From the NCBI GenBank assembly GCA_938005545.1, contig CALKXV010000020.1, positions 62,001 to 126,000 of the forward strand: DNA of 64,000 bases, written 5' to 3'. The stretch is from an uncultured Paracoccaceae bacterium. Lineage in GTDB: Bacteria; Pseudomonadota; Alphaproteobacteria; Rhodobacterales; Rhodobacteraceae. The translations under genes were made by a program, and so were the position numbers. Below the pieces are notes generated by a model that saw only the letters and a program-made list of their open reading frames with translations, was not told the DNA's origin and did no database searches. Shown piece after piece: positions 52,017-61,656 of this stretch (position 1 is its first letter; the number at the start of each line of letters is the position of its first letter).

Positions 52017-55000
52017 ATGGCCACGATCTTACTTTCTGCTGCGGGTGCTGCACTTGGTTCGTCGATTGGCGGGTCGGTTCTTGGGTTGTCTGCTTCGGTG
52101 TTGGGCCGGGCGGTTGGTGCCACGCTTGGGCGCGTCATTGACTCGCAAATTCTGGGTGCGGGTTCGCCAGCCGTTGAGACAGGCAAGATCGATCGGTTCC
52201 GTCTGACGGGTGCTTCCGAAGGTGCGCCGATTGCGAAAGTGCACGGGCGGACACGGGTTTCGGGTCAGGTGATCTGGGCATCGCGTTTCCAAGAAGATGT
52301 CAGCGTGTCGGGCGGCGGCGGCAAAGGCGCGCCGTCACCACCGAAGACAACGAGCTATTCGTATTCTGTCAGTTTGGCCGTTGCCTTGTGTCACGGTGAG
52401 ATCACGCGGGTTGGTCGTATCTGGGCCGACGGCAATGAGGTGTCGCGCAGCGATCTGAACATGCGTGTTTATACAGGCACAGAAGATCAATTGCCGGATC
52501 CAAAGATCGAAGCCGTCGAAGGGACGGGGCAAGCACCGGCTTATCGCGGAACGGCCTATGTCGTGATCGAGGATCTTCAACTGGCGGCTTTCGGCAATCG
52601 TGTCCCGCAATTCAGCTTTGAAGTGATGCGGTCAAATCTTGGTGACCCTTCTGATCATGTGCGCGCGGTGGCGATCATTCCCGGCACGGGCGAATATTCA
52701 TTGGCGACAACACCTGTTCATTTCGAAGACGCGCCCGGTCGTACACGATCGGCCAATGTGCATTCGCCCGTTGGTGGGACTGACTTTGAAGTGTCGCTGA
52801 GCGCATTGACCGAAGAACTGCCAAATTGCGCCTCCGGGTCATTGATCGTGTCGTGGTTCGGGGATGATTTGCGGTGCGGGTCATGCCGGATCAAGCCGAA
52901 AGTCGAGCAAACTTCGACGGATGGAAGCGGGATGCCATGGTCGGTGTCTGGACTGTCGCGCGGCAGTGCCGAGGTTGTGCCGTTGATCGAAGATCGTCCG
53001 GTTTATGGCGGCACGCCGTCTGATCGATCTGTCATCGAAGCAATCAATGCCATGAAAAACGCCGGGCAGGACGTTATGTTCTATCCGTTTATTCTGATGG
53101 AGCAATTGTCGGACAACGGATTGATCGATCCTTGGACCGGCGATGTTGGTCAGCCCGAATTGCCGTGGCGGGGGCGGATTACGTCGTCGCTTGCACCCGG
53201 CGTTGTGGGGTCACCTGATGGCACTTTGACGGCGGATGCCGAAGTGGCGGCGTTCTTTGGAACGGCGACGGCGGCGGAGTTTTCGGTGGGCGCGAGCACG
53301 GTCAATTATACCGGCGCTGACGGTTTTTCGTACCGGCGATTCATTCTGCACTATGCGCATCTCTGTGCTTTGGCAGGCGGGGTTGATGCGTTTTGCATTG
53401 GGTCGGAAATGCGATCCCTGACGCAAATTCGGGGCGATGGCGGGGCGTTTCCGGCCGTAGCTGCTCTGCGGGATCTGGCGGGCGAAGTGCGGGTCATTCT
53501 GGGCCCGGACACTAAGATTGGTTATGCCGCAGATTGGTCGGAGTACTTTGGGTTCCATCCGCAAGACGGGTCAGGGGATTTGTTGTTTCACCTGGATCCT
53601 TTGTGGGCGGACGATGACATCGACTTTGTCGGGATCGACAATTACATGCCGCTTTCGGATTGGCGCGACGGATTTGACCACGCGGATGCAACTTGGGGAT
53701 CGGTTTACAATCCGACTTATCTGAAGGCGAATATCGCTGGCGGCGAAGGATTTGACTGGTTCTATGGATCGCCCGAAGACGAGGCGGAACAGGTGCGGAC
53801 GCCGATAACCGATGGCGCTTACGGTGAGCCTTGGGTCTATCGGTACAAGGATTTGGAAAGCTGGTGGTCGAACCCGCATCATAATCGATCTGGCGGTGTG
53901 CGTGATGCGAATGCAACGGATTGGGTGCCGGGCTCAAAGCCAATTTGGTTTACGGAAGTCGGTTGTGCTGCCGTGGACAAGGCGACGAACCAACCGAACA
54001 AATTTCTGGATCCGAAGTCGTCGGAATCCTCATTGCCCAAGTTTTCAAATGGTGCGCGCGATGACCTGATTCAAATGCAATATCTGGCTGCCATGACCGA
54101 GTTTTGGGATGACGCCGCGAACAATCCGGTGTCTGCGTCCTATGGCGGATCGATGGTGGCGACCGACCGGATGTTTCTTTGGGCTTGGGATGCCCGGCCA
54201 TATCCATACTTTCCGGGTAATTTCGAAACCTGGAGCGATGGTGAAAATTATGCACGCGGTCATTGGTTGAATGGCCGGGTTGCGACGCGGTCATTGGCGG
54301 CGGTCATCAAAGAAATTTGCTTTGAATCCGGTGTGTCGGAGGTTGATGTCTCGGGCGTCCACGGTTTGGTGCGGGGCTATGCACTGGGCGGTGGTGAGGA
54401 TGCGCGGACCGCGCTTCAGCCGTTGTTGTTGGCTTATGGCGTTGATGCGATTGAGAAAGACGGCGTCCTTGTGTTCCGAAACCGAACAGGATTGTCACAA
54501 CGGGCTCTGTCGGAACCCGAATTGGCGCGCGGCGAGACGTCGTCGATTGTTAGCAAATCCAGATCGCCGGAAGCCGAAATCTCGGGCCGGGTTCGCGTGA
54601 CGTATATCGATGCGGATGGCGATTATGAGGTGCGCGGAACCGAGGGCGTTTTCCCGGATGAGGCGACCGTCGCGGTGTCGCAAAGCGAATTGCCATTGGC
54701 ACTGACCCAGGGCGAAGCGCAGGCCGTGGTCGAGCGATGGCTGGCCGAAGCTCGCGTGGCGCGCGATGGAGTTTCGTTTGCATTGCCGCCTTCGACGGAT
54801 GTGTCGGCGGGAGATGTCGTTGAGTTGCAGGGCGACAGCTATCGCATCGACCGTGTGGAAGACGCCGGTTTGAAGCAAGTCGAAGGCGTGCGGATCGAAC
54901 GTGGGCTGTACCAACGGGCGGTCACCAACGACGAGTTTGTCGCACAGACGCCCGTGATCGCGCCGCTTCCGGTTTGGGGACACATGATGAACCTGCCGCT

Positions 55001-55901
55001 GTTGCGTGGCAACGAAGATGCCGAAGCCCCGTGGATCGCGGCGAGTTCGGAACCCTGGCCAGGCGAAGTTGCGGTTTACACCAGTTTGGACGGGGCCAGT
55101 TGGGCGTTTGACAGTTTGCTAAGTCGACGCGCGGTTATGGGCAAAACCCAGAACGTTTTGGCACCTGCCACGTCCGGGGTTTGGGATCGCGGGCCGGGAC
55201 TGGACGTCGCTTTGGTTCATGGTGCGCTCGCTTCTATCGACGATACGGCTATATTCGCGGGCGGCAATGTTGCGGCGATCGGTCCGTCTGGCGGTGCGGC
55301 TTCCGAGGTGTTTCAGTTCCGCGATGCCGAATTGATCAGCCCTGACACATGGCGGTTGTCGATGCGGTTGCGTGGACAGCGGGGCACCGAGGGTGCCGGC
55401 GCTGGCGAATGGGCGGCAGGATCGACCTTGGTGGTTCTGGACGGTTCTGTGGTTCAGGTGTCGGTGTCTTCTGAGTTGCGCGGGGTGCCACGGCTGTATC
55501 GCGTTGGACCAGCGACAAAGGCAGTGGACCACAGTTCCTACGTTGAATTCGAACACACAGCGACAGCGGCTGGATTGCGGCCATTTGCACCAGCGCATTT
55601 GCGTGCGCGTCGAGATGGCACGGGCGGACATGTGATCAGTTGGATGAGGCGCACGCGCATCGACGGCGACAATTGGGCATTGGCCGACGTTCCATTGGGC
55701 GAAGCCTATGAGGCCTATCTTTTGCGCGTCACAGTTGGCGGAGAAATTGTCCGCGAAGAAACCGTCCAATCACCGACGTGGGCTTATGGCAGCACCGCCC
55801 AGCTTGAAGACGGCGTGGCGGCCCCTTTTGAAATCGAGGTCGCACAAATTTCCGACCTGTATGGACCCGGCGAAAAAACAAGGATCGTGATCAATGGCTG
55901 A
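52017..55901 (+). CDS. GTA host-specificity protein gp15 (TIM-barrel tail protein)
   Basis: This very large protein (1294 residues) is the central baseplate/tail-fibre-like component called megatron in RcGTA. It starts MATILLSAAGAALGSSIGGSVLGLSASVLGRAVG, has a middle GTA TIM-barrel-like domain with VDAFCIGSEMRSLTQIRG, VDFVGIDNYMPLSDWRDG, PIWFTEVGCAAVDKATNQPNKF, and a C-terminal phage tail region with RQGTEGA-like LRGQRGTEGAGAGEWAAG. The frame is fully open with no internal stop. Confidence 0.92.
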   Translation: MATILLSAAGAALGSSIGGSVLGLSASVLGRAVGATLGRVIDSQILGAGSPAVETGKIDRFRLTGASEGAPIAKVHGRTRVSGQVIWASRFQEDVSVSGGGGKGAPSPPKTTSYSYSVSLAVALCHGEITRVGRIWADGNEVSRSDLNMRVYTGTEDQLPDPKIEAVEGTGQAPAYRGTAYVVIEDLQLAAFGNRVPQFSFEVMRSNLGDPSDHVRAVAIIPGTGEYSLATTPVHFEDAPGRTRSANVHSPVGGTDFEVSLSALTEELPNCASGSLIVSWFGDDLRCGSCRIKPKVEQTSTDGSGMPWSVSGLSRGSAEVVPLIEDRPVYGGTPSDRSVIEAINAMKNAGQDVMFYPFILMEQLSDNGLIDPWTGDVGQPELPWRGRITSSLAPGVVGSPDGTLTADAEVAAFFGTATAAEFSVGASTVNYTGADGFSYRRFILHYAHLCALAGGVDAFCIGSEMRSLTQIRGDGGAFPAVAALRDLAGEVRVILGPDTKIGYAADWSEYFGFHPQDGSGDLLFHLDPLWADDDIDFVGIDNYMPLSDWRDGFDHADATWGSVYNPTYLKANIAGGEGFDWFYGSPEDEAEQVRTPITDGAYGEPWVYRYKDLESWWSNPHHNRSGGVRDANATDWVPGSKPIWFTEVGCAAVDKATNQPNKFLDPKSSESSLPKFSNGARDDLIQMQYLAAMTEFWDDAANNPVSASYGGSMVATDRMFLWAWDARPYPYFPGNFETWSDGENYARGHWLNGRVATRSLAAVIKEICFESGVSEVDVSGVHGLVRGYALGGGEDARTALQPLLLAYGVDAIEKDGVLVFRNRTGLSQRALSEPELARGETSSIVSKSRSPEAEISGRVRVTYIDADGDYEVRGTEGVFPDEATVAVSQSELPLALTQGEAQAVVERWLAEARVARDGVSFALPPSTDVSAGDVVELQGDSYRIDRVEDAGLKQVEGVRIERGLYQRAVTNDEFVAQTPVIAPLPVWGHMMNLPLLRGNEDAEAPWIAASSEPWPGEVAVYTSLDGASWAFDSLLSRRAVMGKTQNVLAPATSGVWDRGPGLDVALVHGALASIDDTAIFAGGNVAAIGPSGGAASEVFQFRDAELISPDTWRLSMRLRGQRGTEGAGAGEWAAGSTLVVLDGSVVQVSVSSELRGVPRLYRVGPATKAVDHSSYVEFEHTATAAGLRPFAPAHLRARRDGTGGHVISWMRRTRIDGDNWALADVPLGEAYEAYLLRVTVGGEIVREETVQSPTWAYGSTAQLEDGVAAPFEIEVAQISDLYGPGEKTRIVING

Positions 55902-56604
55902 TACAAATCGTTTGGGATTGCCGCTTGTGGCACCCGCTCAATCGCAAAAGCACGTAACGGTCAATGAAGGCCTTGTCCGGTTGGATGCCTTGGTGCATCT
56001 GACCCTGACATCCGAAGGAGGCGTGACGCCACCCACGGCGCCTCTCGATGGTGACGTGCATAGTGTTGGCGTCGGTGCGACCGGCGTGTGGGCCGGTGAG
56101 GATGGCCGTCTTGCTGTCTTCGTAAATGGCGGCTGGGCTTTTGTGACACCGGGCGCCGGATGGCAAGGATGGTCGGAGGCAAAAGGATCGCGCGTGGTCT
56201 TTGACGGTGTTGACTGGGTTGCGGGCGCTGGATCATTTTCACCGAACGGTGCCGGGTTTGTGCATCGCACGATTGAACTGGACCATGTGGTTGGCAGCGG
56301 ATTGACGTCGTCGGTTGTCGATCTGTTGCCGAACGGGAGCATCGTTTACGGCATCACGGCACGGGTGACTTCCGCGATTGGTGGCGCCGTATCGTTCGAA
56401 ATTGGTGTGCCCGGATCAAGCAATCGCTATGGCAGCGGCATTGGAACAAGCGTTGGTGCCTGGGCGCGCGGGATCACGGGGTCTCCGCTCGCGTATTATG
56501 CAGCGACGGACGTGGTGTTGAGCGCCGAAGGTGGTAGTTTTGACGGTACCGGCACGCTTCGGATTGCCGCACATGTGGCCGAGCTGACCCTGCCACGGCT
56601 CTAA
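55894..56604 (+). CDS. DUF2793 protein at GTA end
   Basis: This 236-residue protein starts MADTNRLGLPLVAPAQSQKHVTVNEGLVRLDALV, the DUF2793 pattern, followed by repeats of short beta segments and a C-terminal domain HVVGSGLTSSVVDLLPNGSIVYGITARVTSAIG. It overlaps gp15 by eight bases and is probably a tail-associated protein exposed at the surface. Its exact function is unknown. Confidence 0.87.
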   Translation: MADTNRLGLPLVAPAQSQKHVTVNEGLVRLDALVHLTLTSEGGVTPPTAPLDGDVHSVGVGATGVWAGEDGRLAVFVNGGWAFVTPGAGWQGWSEAKGSRVVFDGVDWVAGAGSFSPNGAGFVHRTIELDHVVGSGLTSSVVDLLPNGSIVYGITARVTSAIGGAVSFEIGVPGSSNRYGSGIGTSVGAWARGITGSPLAYYAATDVVLSAEGGSFDGTGTLRIAAHVAELTLPRL

Positions 56605-56939
56605 CCTTTGGCGCAGGTCACACAGGACGGAACGGTTGGATCTAGGTCCAGCCGTTTTTTGCCGATCACCTCACCACAGTTCTGACAATAGCCAAATTCG
56701 TCGGTCTCCATGCGTTTTATTGCGGCATCAATGCGTGCGATCCGGCTTTCGCGTCGACGTTGGGTCGCTTGCGCCATAGCCTGTTGTTGCAGGGCGTCCA
56801 TACGACTGAGCCGTCCAACCGATTGCTGATCAAGCGTCACGGTATCGCGGTTTTGATGCGTCGCGGCATCTTCGCGCGCAAGCCCGGCCTTTTCCTGAAA
56901 AAGCGCAATTCGGTATGTTTCGAGCTCACAATTCTTCAC
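56601..56939 (-). CDS. TraR/DksA family zinc-finger protein
   Basis: This protein of about 112 residues has a helical coiled-coil region and a C-terminal zinc finger CQNC...CVTC (FGYCQNCGEVIGKKRLDLDPTVPSCVTC) as in DksA/TraR regulators of RNA polymerase. GTG 56939 is assumed to be the start, leaving 80 bases as the shared region with cysE; another GTG at 57005 gives 134 residues. Neither has a clear ribosome site. Coiled-coil tip residues are not obviously DksA-like, so its effect on transcription is unsure. Confidence 0.8.
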   Translation of the reverse strand: MKNCELETYRIALFQEKAGLAREDAATHQNRDTVTLDQQSVGRLSRMDALQQQAMAQATQRRRESRIARIDAAIKRMETDEFGYCQNCGEVIGKKRLDLDPTVPSCVTCAKG

Positions 56940-57019
56940 GGAGATTTGTCTCGCGGTCTTTTTACGTGGTTTGTCTATCCTATCTGTTATAAATAGGTGA
57001 TCCACTAAAGGATTTTGTC

Positions 57020-57835
57020 ATGGCTCAGGAAAACCCACGCCCAGCGGCGCTTGATCCGGTTTGGGATCGTATTCAAGACGACGCACATGCGGCCGTTTCG
57101 GCCGAACCGCTGATTGGTGGCATGGTGCATGCAACTGTTTTGCATCACAAATCTTTGGAAAGCGCTTTGGCGTACCGTTTTGCGTTCAAGCTGTCGTCGT
57201 CGGAGATGACCGGCCAGCTGTTGCGCGAAATTTCCGAGCAGGCTTATGGGTCTGATACATCTTTGGGTGAAGCGGCGCGGGCTGATCTGGTTGCAATATT
57301 CGAGCGTGATCCGGCCTGTCATCGATTGATGCAGCCGTTGTTGTTTTTCAAGGGCTTCCAAGCCGTTCAGGCCTATCGCATCGGCCATTGGTTATGGGAG
57401 CAGGGCCGGACAGATTTGGCCTATTTCATCCAAGCGCGGGTCAGCGAAATTTTCGGCATCGATATTCATCCCAATGCCGTGATTGGCAAGGGCCTGATGA
57501 TCGACCATGCCCATTCGATTGTGATCGGTGAGACGGCCGTTGTCGGCGACAATGTGTCGATGCTGCATTCGGTCACCTTGGGTGGCACCGGTAAGGAAGA
57601 TGACGACCGTCATCCCAAGATCGGCGACGGTGTTCTGATCGGTGCGGGCGCCAAAGTGTTGGGTAATATTCAGGTTGGGAATTGCAGCCGAATCGCGGCT
57701 GGCTCTGTGGTGTTGCAGGAAGTTCCGCCGTGCAAAACGGTTGCCGGTGTGCCCGCCAAAATTGTCGGCGAGGCCGGTTGTGATCAGCCAGCGCTTTCGA
57801 TGGATCAAATCCTGAATGGGTTCGTTGACACCTAG
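57020..57835 (+). CDS. cysE: Serine O-acetyltransferase
   Basis: This 271-residue enzyme makes O-acetylserine for cysteine synthesis. The N-terminal helical part has HHKSLESALAYRFAFKLSSSEM, and the C-terminal left-handed hexapeptide helix has IGETAVVGDNVSMLHSVTLGG with the catalytic His in HSVTLGGTGK and DRHPKIGDGVLIGAG. AAAGGA precedes the ATG. cysE next to the GTA is a familiar layout in Rhodobacterales. Confidence 0.94.
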   Translation: MAQENPRPAALDPVWDRIQDDAHAAVSAEPLIGGMVHATVLHHKSLESALAYRFAFKLSSSEMTGQLLREISEQAYGSDTSLGEAARADLVAIFERDPACHRLMQPLLFFKGFQAVQAYRIGHWLWEQGRTDLAYFIQARVSEIFGIDIHPNAVIGKGLMIDHAHSIVIGETAVVGDNVSMLHSVTLGGTGKEDDDRHPKIGDGVLIGAGAKVLGNIQVGNCSRIAAGSVVLQEVPPCKTVAGVPAKIVGEAGCDQPALSMDQILNGFVDT

Positions 57836-57915
57836 CGCTGCATAAACCGACCTTCGCTTTGCACAAACCCGCCAAAGTTTGTTAACCTTTGGATGCAACT
57901 TATGGAGGGGTCACC

Positions 57916-58983
57916 ATGGCAATTCGACAAACCAACGGGCGTGGTCGGTTATATGACAGTGTTCTTGACACTGTGGGCGACACGCCGACCATTCGTATCA
58001 ATCGGATCGCACCAAAAAACGTGAGCGTTTACGTTAAGTTCGAGGCGTTTAATCCGGCGGGGTCTGTAAAGGATCGTCTTGCGTTGTCGATCATCGAGGC
58101 GGCAGAGGCGGACGGACGTCTGAAACCCGGACAAACCGTGGTCGAAGCCACCAGCGGAAATACCGGCATCGGTTTGGCTATGGTCTGTGCGGCAAAGGGC
58201 TATCCCCTGGTCGTTACAATGGCGGATTCGTTTTCGATCGAACGTCGCCGTTTGATGCGGTTTCTTGGGGCCAAAGTGGTGCTGACGCCGCGGGCAGCTA
58301 AAGGGTTCGGGATGTACCAAAAGGCGAAAGAACTCGCCGAAGCCAACGGTTGGTTTCTGGCCAGCCAGTTCGAAACACCCGACAATGCGAACATCCACGA
58401 AAACACCACGGCGCGTGAAATTCTGGGAGATTTCGCAGGCGGTCAGCTGGATTATTTTGTTTCGGGCTATGGAACCGGCGGAACGGTTTCCGGTGTGGGG
58501 CGTGTGCTGCGCAAAGAACGCCCGGATACCAAGATCATTCTGACCGAACCGGCGAATGCGGCACTTATCTCATCGGGGTACGTCAATACGCGGAACGATG
58601 CGCATCAGGCCACCGAAGGTCACCCGAATTGGGAACCACACCCCATTCAAGGCTGGACGCCGGATTTCATCCCTTGGGTTCTGCAAGAAGCGATGGACAA
58701 TGGATATTATGACGAAATGATCCCGGTCGCTGGCCCGGACGGGATCGCGTGGTCGCGTCGATTGGCTGCGGAAGAGGGGATATTCACCGGGATTTCCGGT
58801 GGATCGACCTTTGCCGTTGCAATGACAGTCGCCGAAACAGCACCTGAAGGTTCTGTCATTTTGACGATGTTGCCGGACACAGGCGAGAGGTATCTTTCAA
58901 CACCTCTGTTCGATGGGATCGGCGAAGACATGTCAGACGAAGAAATCGCAGTGTCACAATCAACACCGAACTATCAGCTTTAA
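57916..58983 (+). CDS. cysK: Cysteine synthase A
   Basis: This 355-residue PLP enzyme joins O-acetylserine with sulfide. The PLP Lys is in NPAGSVKDRLA, the substrate loop is TSGNTGIGLAMV, and the cofactor phosphate site is GTGGTVSGVG. It is longer than many CysK (about 310) because of an inserted VNTRNDAHQATEGHPNWEPHPIQGW segment and a C-terminal tail. ATG 57916 follows GGAGGGG by about six bases. CysE and CysK form the cysteine synthase complex. Confidence 0.93.
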   Translation: MAIRQTNGRGRLYDSVLDTVGDTPTIRINRIAPKNVSVYVKFEAFNPAGSVKDRLALSIIEAAEADGRLKPGQTVVEATSGNTGIGLAMVCAAKGYPLVVTMADSFSIERRRLMRFLGAKVVLTPRAAKGFGMYQKAKELAEANGWFLASQFETPDNANIHENTTAREILGDFAGGQLDYFVSGYGTGGTVSGVGRVLRKERPDTKIILTEPANAALISSGYVNTRNDAHQATEGHPNWEPHPIQGWTPDFIPWVLQEAMDNGYYDEMIPVAGPDGIAWSRRLAAEEGIFTGISGGSTFAVAMTVAETAPEGSVILTMLPDTGERYLSTPLFDGIGEDMSDEEIAVSQSTPNYQL

Positions 58984-58990
58984 CACTTAA

Positions 58991-59014
58991 TGGCCCCGGC
59001 GTGATCCGGGGCCA
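58991..59014. terminator. Hairpin between convergent cysK and cupin gene
   Basis: TGGCCCCGG and CCGGGGCCA form perfect 9-base arms around CGTGAT between two convergent genes. It has no T-run on the + side; TTAA lies on the other side. It probably ends transcription in both directions. Confidence 0.6.
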
Positions 59015-59027
59015 ATTCGGATGAAAA

Positions 59028-59513
59028 TCAGGTTCGGGCACCGAAGGGTCTGTCGATCACCGTTAGGTCAACCACATTATAGGTTAGGTTTTTGTTGCGG
59101 AACAACCGCTTACCGCGTCTAGGGTAATCGGAAACGTCGTGGTTCGGGCACTGACCGACGGAAATGTAAATAAAGGGCGCATCACCTGTGTTCTTGAAAG
59201 AATGCGCCAACCCGCCTTTGCGGAAACCCACGAAGTCACCGGCCTGAACCGTCTTGCTTTCTGCACCGATCCGCGCGGTTGCTTCGCCTTCAAGGACGTA
59301 ACAACATTCTTCCTCATGATAATGCACGTGGTGTTCGGTGCTTTCATTGCCGGGCGCGACTTCGCAAATACTGAAATCAAGCTCCGTCAAACCCGTCATC
59401 CGGCTAAGCGACTTTTGCATTCGAAGTGCATTGTCGTTCAGGAAATGGGTTTTGGCTTCGCCTTTGATCGTTTTGATGTCAGCGGCCGAGAAAATGTATT
59501 TGTCATCACTCAT
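59028..59513 (-). CDS. Cupin domain protein, copy 1
   Basis: This is a 161-residue cupin. Metal-site motif 1 reads EHHVHYHEEECCYVLEGEA and motif 2 reads GGLAHSFKNTG. The N-terminal segment SAADIKTIKGEAKTHFLNDNALRM matches the neighbouring cupin. There is no signal peptide. The chemistry is unknown; cupins can be dioxygenases, isomerases or sensors. Confidence 0.82.
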   Translation of the reverse strand: MSDDKYIFSAADIKTIKGEAKTHFLNDNALRMQKSLSRMTGLTELDFSICEVAPGNESTEHHVHYHEEECCYVLEGEATARIGAESKTVQAGDFVGFRKGGLAHSFKNTGDAPFIYISVGQCPNHDVSDYPRRGKRLFRNKNLTYNVVDLTVIDRPFGART

Positions 59514-59592
59514 CTTAAAATCATGCCCCGGAGGTTCTAACGTGTCCGGGAAAGATAAAACGCGGATTGATGACGATACCGTTAAGCCGCGC

Positions 59593-60081
59593 TCATTTCT
59601 TTTGGCCAGCTAGGGGATGAGCGATCTGATCGTGATCGACCAAATCCCAATCCATGCCATTCGGGCGGTAAATGCGTTGCGCTTTTCGGGGATAATCGGC
59701 AATGTCCATATCCAGACGCTGGCCAATCACCAGACACCGCAAAGTTTCAGTGCCGGTATTGTGGATCGTGTGGGCCAGACCGCCCTTGCGATAGCCCAGA
59801 AAATCACCTGCCTTTACGGGCAAGCGGTCTTCGCCGATTTCAGCTTCGCCGGTTCCGTTCAGAACATACACAGCCTCATCTTCTTGATAGTGAACGTGGA
59901 ATTCTGTCGTTTCAAAGCCGGGTTCAACCTCGATCAGATGAATGCCCAAACCGGTAAGACCGGTCGCATCGCCGAGCGATTTATTGATCCGCTTGGCGTT
60001 CGGATTTTGAAAGTGGGTCTTGGCCAGCCCCGTCATGGCGGCAATATCTTCGGCTGTCAGAAGGTATGTTTCGTCCGGCAT
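59593..60081 (-). CDS. Cupin domain protein, copy 2
   Basis: This is a 162-residue paralogue of the next cupin. It has EFHVHYQEDEAVYVLNGTGEAEIG, RKGGLAHTIHNTGTETLRCLVIGQ and a shared DYPRKAQRIYR segment matching DYPRRGKRLFR in copy 1. ATG 60081 overlaps the stop of the upstream lipoprotein by one base (TAATG), so they are translationally coupled. AGG lies about eight bases upstream. Confidence 0.83.
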   Translation of the reverse strand: MPDETYLLTAEDIAAMTGLAKTHFQNPNAKRINKSLGDATGLTGLGIHLIEVEPGFETTEFHVHYQEDEAVYVLNGTGEAEIGEDRLPVKAGDFLGYRKGGLAHTIHNTGTETLRCLVIGQRLDMDIADYPRKAQRIYRPNGMDWDLVDHDQIAHPLAGQKK

Positions 60082-60368
60082 TATCCGACCTGATCGCATC
60101 CATGGCTGCTTCGCCCGTCATTCAGCCGCCCTGCGCGAAAACCTGTGATTGTCCAGGAAATGCCGGGGGCGGAATAAAAGTCGGGGTCGTTCGGATCGCT
60201 GCGTTGCAATTCCACCGTGCGGCCTTCGACAAATGTAATGATCGCCAAATCATCAACGTATGTCACTGCCAAATCCGGGCCATTGAGGCACAGGAAGGTC
60301 GCTGTTGTCTTTCGCCCGGCGCAATTTGCAAGAACCGCAAGCGCCAGGAGGCCTATCAGGGTTTTCAT
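60081..60368 (-). CDS. MliC-like lipoprotein
   Basis: This 95-residue protein starts [18 protein letters not shown], a lipoprotein signal with lipobox VLANC. The rest ([30 protein letters not shown]...[18 protein letters not shown]) resembles the MliC family of C-type lysozyme inhibitors. It overlaps the pyruvate dehydrogenase E2 gene by four bases and the cupin by one. Family assignment is from pattern only. Confidence 0.65.
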   Translation of the reverse strand: MKTLIGLLALAVLANCAGRKTTATFLCLNGPDLAVTYVDDLAIITFVEGRTVELQRSDPNDPDFYSAPGISWTITGFRAGRLNDGRSSHGCDQVG

Positions 60369-61645
60369 GCCAGCATACCGATTGGGTTTTCCAGATTGGA
60401 TTTAATCGCATCAAGGAACTCAGCGCCCAAAGCGCCGTCGATCACGCGGTGGTCGACCGAAAGCGTCACAGACATCACGGTTGCAATACCCAGTTCGCCA
60501 TCTTCAGTCACAATTGGTTTCTTCACACCAGCCCCGACGGCCAAGATCGAACCATGGGGTGGGTTGATGACGGCGTCGAAATTGTCGATGCCCATCATGC
60601 CGAGGTTGGAAATCGCAAAGCTACCGCCCTGATATTCATGGGGTGCAAGCTTGCGGTCACGTGCGCGGCTGGCAAGGTCTTTCATTTCGGTGGATAGCGC
60701 CGAGAGTGATTTCAGGTGGCTGTCTTTCAACACAGGTGTGAACAGCCCGCCTTCGATGGCCACGGCAACCGCCACATCTGAGGGAGCCAGCTTCAAAATC
60801 CGATCACCGGCCCACACTGCGTTGGCGTCAGGCACAGTTTGAAGGGCCAAGGCGCTGGCCTTGATGACGAAATCATTGACCGACAGTTTCACGCCGCGTG
60901 CTTCGAGTTGTTTGTTGATCTGGCTGCGGAATTTCAAAAGCGCGTCAAGCTGGATATCCCGGCGAAGATAGAAATGCGGGATGGTTTGCTTGGCCTCTGT
61001 AAGCCGTGCGGCAATTGTTTTGCGCATGCCGTTGAGCGGAACTTCTTCGAAGTCGCGATCCTGGTACATCGCCAAGACCTGATCGGTGCCGGGGCCTGCC
61101 GGGGCAGACACCGTAGCGCTGGCGGCGGGCTTGGCACCGGGTTGCGCATTTTCGACGTCGGCTTTTACGATACGCCCATGGGGCCCTGAGCCTTTGATGG
61201 CGCTGAGATCCAGTCCTTTGTCGGCAGCAATGCGGCGGGCAAGAGGTGTTGCAAAAACACGAGCGCCGGATGGGGCGACCGGGGCAGGGGGAGCGGCTTT
61301 CTCAGTGGTCGCCGGTGCGGCGACCGCTTCGGCAGCCGCCGCTTCAGGCTTTGCCGCAGCGGGTGCGGGTGCCGCGGTTGCACCAATGTCATCAGCGCTT
61401 TCGCCGTCTTCCAGAAGAACCGCGATGGCCACATTGACCTTCACATTTTCGGACCCTTCGGGCACAAGAATTTTCCCGACAATACCTTCGTCAACGGCTT
61501 CAAATTCCATTGTGGCTTTGTCGGTTTCAATCTCGGCCAGAAGATCGCCCGAAGAGACGGTATCGCCTTCCTTGACCAACCATTTGGCAAGCGTACCTTC
61601 TTCCATGGTTGGGGAAAGCGCGGGCATCAGAATTTCAGTTGGCAT
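60365..61645 (-). CDS. pdhC: Pyruvate dehydrogenase E2 (dihydrolipoamide acetyltransferase)
   Basis: This 426-residue enzyme has an N-terminal lipoyl domain with Lys43 in [11 protein letters not shown], an Ala/Pro-rich linker, a peripheral-subunit binding domain ([29 protein letters not shown]) and a catalytic domain ending with [15 protein letters not shown], in which His and Asp are active-site residues. It transfers acetyl to CoA. The last base pairs overlap the lipoprotein gene. Confidence 0.93.
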   Translation of the reverse strand: MPTEILMPALSPTMEEGTLAKWLVKEGDTVSSGDLLAEIETDKATMEFEAVDEGIVGKILVPEGSENVKVNVAIAVLLEDGESADDIGATAAPAPAAAKPEAAAAEAVAAPATTEKAAPPAPVAPSGARVFATPLARRIAADKGLDLSAIKGSGPHGRIVKADVENAQPGAKPAASATVSAPAGPGTDQVLAMYQDRDFEEVPLNGMRKTIAARLTEAKQTIPHFYLRRDIQLDALLKFRSQINKQLEARGVKLSVNDFVIKASALALQTVPDANAVWAGDRILKLAPSDVAVAVAIEGGLFTPVLKDSHLKSLSALSTEMKDLASRARDRKLAPHEYQGGSFAISNLGMMGIDNFDAVINPPHGSILAVGAGVKKPIVTEDGELGIATVMSVTLSVDHRVIDGALGAEFLDAIKSNLENPIGMLA

Positions 61646-61656
61646 GGCGCTTTTCC

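Larger units (their letters stand above)
42132..56604 (+). mobile_element. Gene transfer agent structural cluster (RcGTA-like)
   Basis: Sixteen consecutive rightward genes follow the order known from the Rhodobacter capsulatus GTA: terS, terL, portal, protease, capsid, connector, head closure, tail terminator, major tail protein, two chaperone genes, tape measure, distal tail, hub, peptidase, host specificity, plus a DUF2793 gene. No integrase, replication or lysis gene is present. All frames are open. This fits a host-domesticated particle that packages random host DNA, not a prophage. Confidence 0.93.

Noticed and set aside
42132-56604. Interpretation of the GTA cluster as a prophage
   Set aside because: No integrase, repressor, replication or lysis genes and no attachment-site repeats; order and flanks match known GTAs.
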